A DNA stretch of 64,000 nt, from assembly GCF_024362695.1 (NCBI RefSeq), contig NC_065406.1, positions 16,120,001 to 16,184,000 on the forward strand. Direction: 5' to 3'. A program made the position numbers and the translations under genes. Source of the stretch: Pectinophora gossypiella (taxonomy: Eukaryota; Arthropoda; Insecta; Lepidoptera; Gelechiidae). Of this stretch, positions 61,886 through 64,000 are shown piece by piece. The first letter of the stretch is position 1. Each line of letters starts with the position of its first letter. Under the pieces are notes generated by a model that saw only the letters and a program-made list of their open reading frames with translations, was not told the origin of the DNA and searched no databases.

Positions 61886-63534
61886 GCCTTAGATCCAGTG
61901 CCGGAATTTTCGATAATTACTTTGAGCTTTTTTTGATATTCTAGTAGTACCTATTAAGTTTGTACAAGTCAGTCAGATGAGAGCACTCAGAAAAGTCTTA
62001 AAAAGAAATGCCCAAGTGGATACAATTTGGGTCCTTTTCGCCACTTGAATGACAAGTGGTGTTTCAAGTTCTGTGAGCGAATGAGTATGATTACAAAAAT
62101 ATATTATTAATATAAGTAAAGCTTTATTACAAATAACACGTGGCTGCAATAATTAAATTTGACAATTATGTACCTAAATAAAAATAATGTAAAATATTCA
62201 ATGTGACATTTTAGTCATCACTTTTACCACTTTCAGTGAATTAGAGGCCAAGCCGGTATACGAAATAACTACACTAAGAATGTATGTATGTAATTTAAAC
62301 TGTCAGAGTGCTGGTTGATGGTTGCGATGATTGCGAGTGTGGAGTATCACCACAAACTATGGCTCCGCGGCATCCGCGGTACAGCCACCTGCACGGTAAT
62401 GTGAAGGGATTCGCTGTGCAGCGCGTGTAAAATCGCTCTTAGATACAAAACGTAGAAACAAAATAATACCGTGTGAGAGATAAAGTCTTTCAACAAATTT
62501 TCCCAAGACTACATTATTATTATAATGTGTGCAAACTTTAAATTTGTTTTGCGAAATACAAAATGACTGGCGAAACTCGGAACTATGGTTTTTAAACAGG
62601 ATCAAGCGATAAAAGTTCGGCGGAATTTAAATTCAAAAGAAGATTTTATCAGTATTTTTGTAGTAGGTATTTGTTTTGGACATCTTAAACCGGTGTTATG
62701 CCCGACCGCCCACGGCAATCAATATTATACATATTAAAATGGTGTGCTCACATGCTCGATATGTGCGAGGATCTTTTCCAATAAGATTGGCTATACAAGC
62801 CACATGCGAGCACATGAACGTCGGAGTTGAAGCAGTTGCCGTAGCCGAAATCGGCTGGATCACATTATCTTTACCAGTGTTAAGAATAATTGTGATTTAT
62901 CTAAAAACATCCGGTCAAGTGCGAGTCCGATTCACGCACCGAGGGTTTCTAGGCTTTGACTTTGAAAACTATTGTATCCATACATCGAAATAGATTACAA
63001 CTAGTTTACCAAGGTGGTGAACACTCTTTTATAAAACTTGTTAAACAACGCAATCTTCATGCGACGTGAGTCAAACATGTATCATTTATGTCATCCCGTG
63101 ATCATGGCACTTGCAACAGTGTCGAAATATCGGGACTCTCATATCCCTGATTTAAACGCGGTAAGAACCCGTTATTATGTGTTTTAACCGCGTAAACCTA
63201 AAGCAGTGTATCATTTAGGCGAAGTCAATACCCCGTTTAGCGAGGCGTTAGAAAAAATATAAACACACAGGATTCTGCTTCGCAACCCATTTGTAATTAA
63301 CTTCGTTGGACAACTCGCTGTCTTCTTCCAACTTGCACCGATTCCCAAGTTGAAAATGCGACATGAGACTGACAGCAACAATATATTCAGAATGCCAGCG
63401 CAGACGCGTGGCTGTTTTGTACATTTCACGCGTTTACCGCTATGTTGGCTTTGTAAATAATTGACCTGGTTCAAATACCTCCTGTTGTACATTAAACTTA
63501 GAATAATTTGGTAATAACATTCATATTATGCTTA
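61886..63534 (+). other. Mostly unrecognised
   Basis: ACATCCGGTCAAGTGCGAGT then CACCGAGGG (62909-62945) is a motif I associate with a common moth transposable element. The 105-codon frame covering it is not a gene. Nothing else assigned. Confidence 0.3.
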
Positions 63535-63640
63535 CCCGTGGTAGTCCAGATGGAAAAATGCTTGACCTTCACTGTAAAGTCGCAGCTTTGAATCCCAGCA
63601 CGGGCCAAATAAAAGATTTTCGAATTTATGTTCAAACTAG
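63535..63640 (+). mobile_element. SINE-D head, decayed
   Basis: CCCGTGGTAGTCCAGATGG, GCAGCTTTGAATCCCAGCAC and AAAGATTTTCGAATTTATG. Confidence 0.6.
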
Positions 63641-64000
63641 CTTTTGCCCGCGACTTCGTCCGCGTGGCGTGTTATATAAGAGAGAGATCTTTGTGTGTGT
63701 GGGAGTGCATACTTATGCAGTTTAGATTTTTTCATAAGTACATTTTTTTTCCCAATAACTCCCATTTTTCAAAATACAGCCAAAAATAAACTTTATATTT
63801 ACTAAGGTATGCATGCATGCTAGATTGAATCAATTGATTGAATTGTTTTTTTTTTTTAATTGATTGTTCATTGAGTTTTAATTTTAATACACACTTCCTC
63901 TCTTCCCTTCAACGTTGCTGTGCCCTACAGGGTCCATGTTTTAGTTCCTATGCCTATGTAACACCCCATTGTACTACATGGAATGCAATAAATAATTTAA
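63641..64000 (+). other. Window end, repeat-like
   Basis: CTAGCTTTTGCCCGCGACTT then CGTCCGCGTGG is a very common lepidopteran repeat motif. The end CCTACAGGGTCCATG...GGAATGCAATAAATAA looks like a LINE tail. No gene. Confidence 0.4.

Noticed and set aside
62676..62993. 105-codon open frame with a hydrophobic segment
   Set aside because: Its second half is a common moth repeat motif (GTCAAGTGCGAGT...CACCGAGGG), so a host gene is unlikely.

Overview
The window looks like repeat-rich, gene-poor DNA from a moth or butterfly. The clues are several tRNA-headed SINE families, LINE tails ending in a microsatellite (the GCGTGAGTTTATGTATGTATG type), small palindromic MITEs, and an endogenous errantivirus with gag, pol and env that resembles the lepidopteran TED group. 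I found no host protein gene I can defend. Nearly all recognisable sequence is transposable-element DNA. The assignments are made by eye, without database searches. Family labels used below are mine: SINE-A to SINE-F and MITE-A to MITE-C.

Region 1 (1-13734) is one LTR retroelement of unusual build. The 3' LTR (7472-13734) is about 6.26 kb. The 5' LTR is cut by the window edge, with its last 4168 bp present and no difference from the 3' LTR that I noticed. The internal part (4169-7471) is only 3.3 kb and has no gag or pol. It carries a tRNA-His primer-binding site, two tandem-repeat blocks and an inserted RTE-type fragment. The LTR holds a TATA box, splice-like signals around a hairpin mini-exon, a polyadenylation signal and a 24-bp piece of tRNA-His that can pair with the primer-binding site.

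Region 2 (13735-24241) is a mosaic of SINEs, MITEs and LINE ends. It includes two arrays of the heptamer CAAGAAA, with 88 and 64 copies. They are separated by a 366-bp segment that also occurs once at 33074-33439.

Region 3 (24242-31925) is a complete errantivirus of 7684 bp. It has 258-bp LTRs that look identical, an AACT target duplication, a tRNA-Ser primer site, and intact gag, pol and env. Pol is probably reached by a -1 frameshift. Env is probably made from a spliced RNA. The env reading frame ends inside the 3' LTR.

Region 4 (31926-64000) is again a dense mosaic: SINE-A copies (one with a clear target duplication inside an older palindromic element), tRNA-derived SINEs, a composite tRNA/5S-rRNA SINE, LINE C-terminal fragments, foldback MITEs and microsatellites. 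Several SINEs share 3' tails with the LINE remnants in the same window, which suggests LINE-driven mobilisation.
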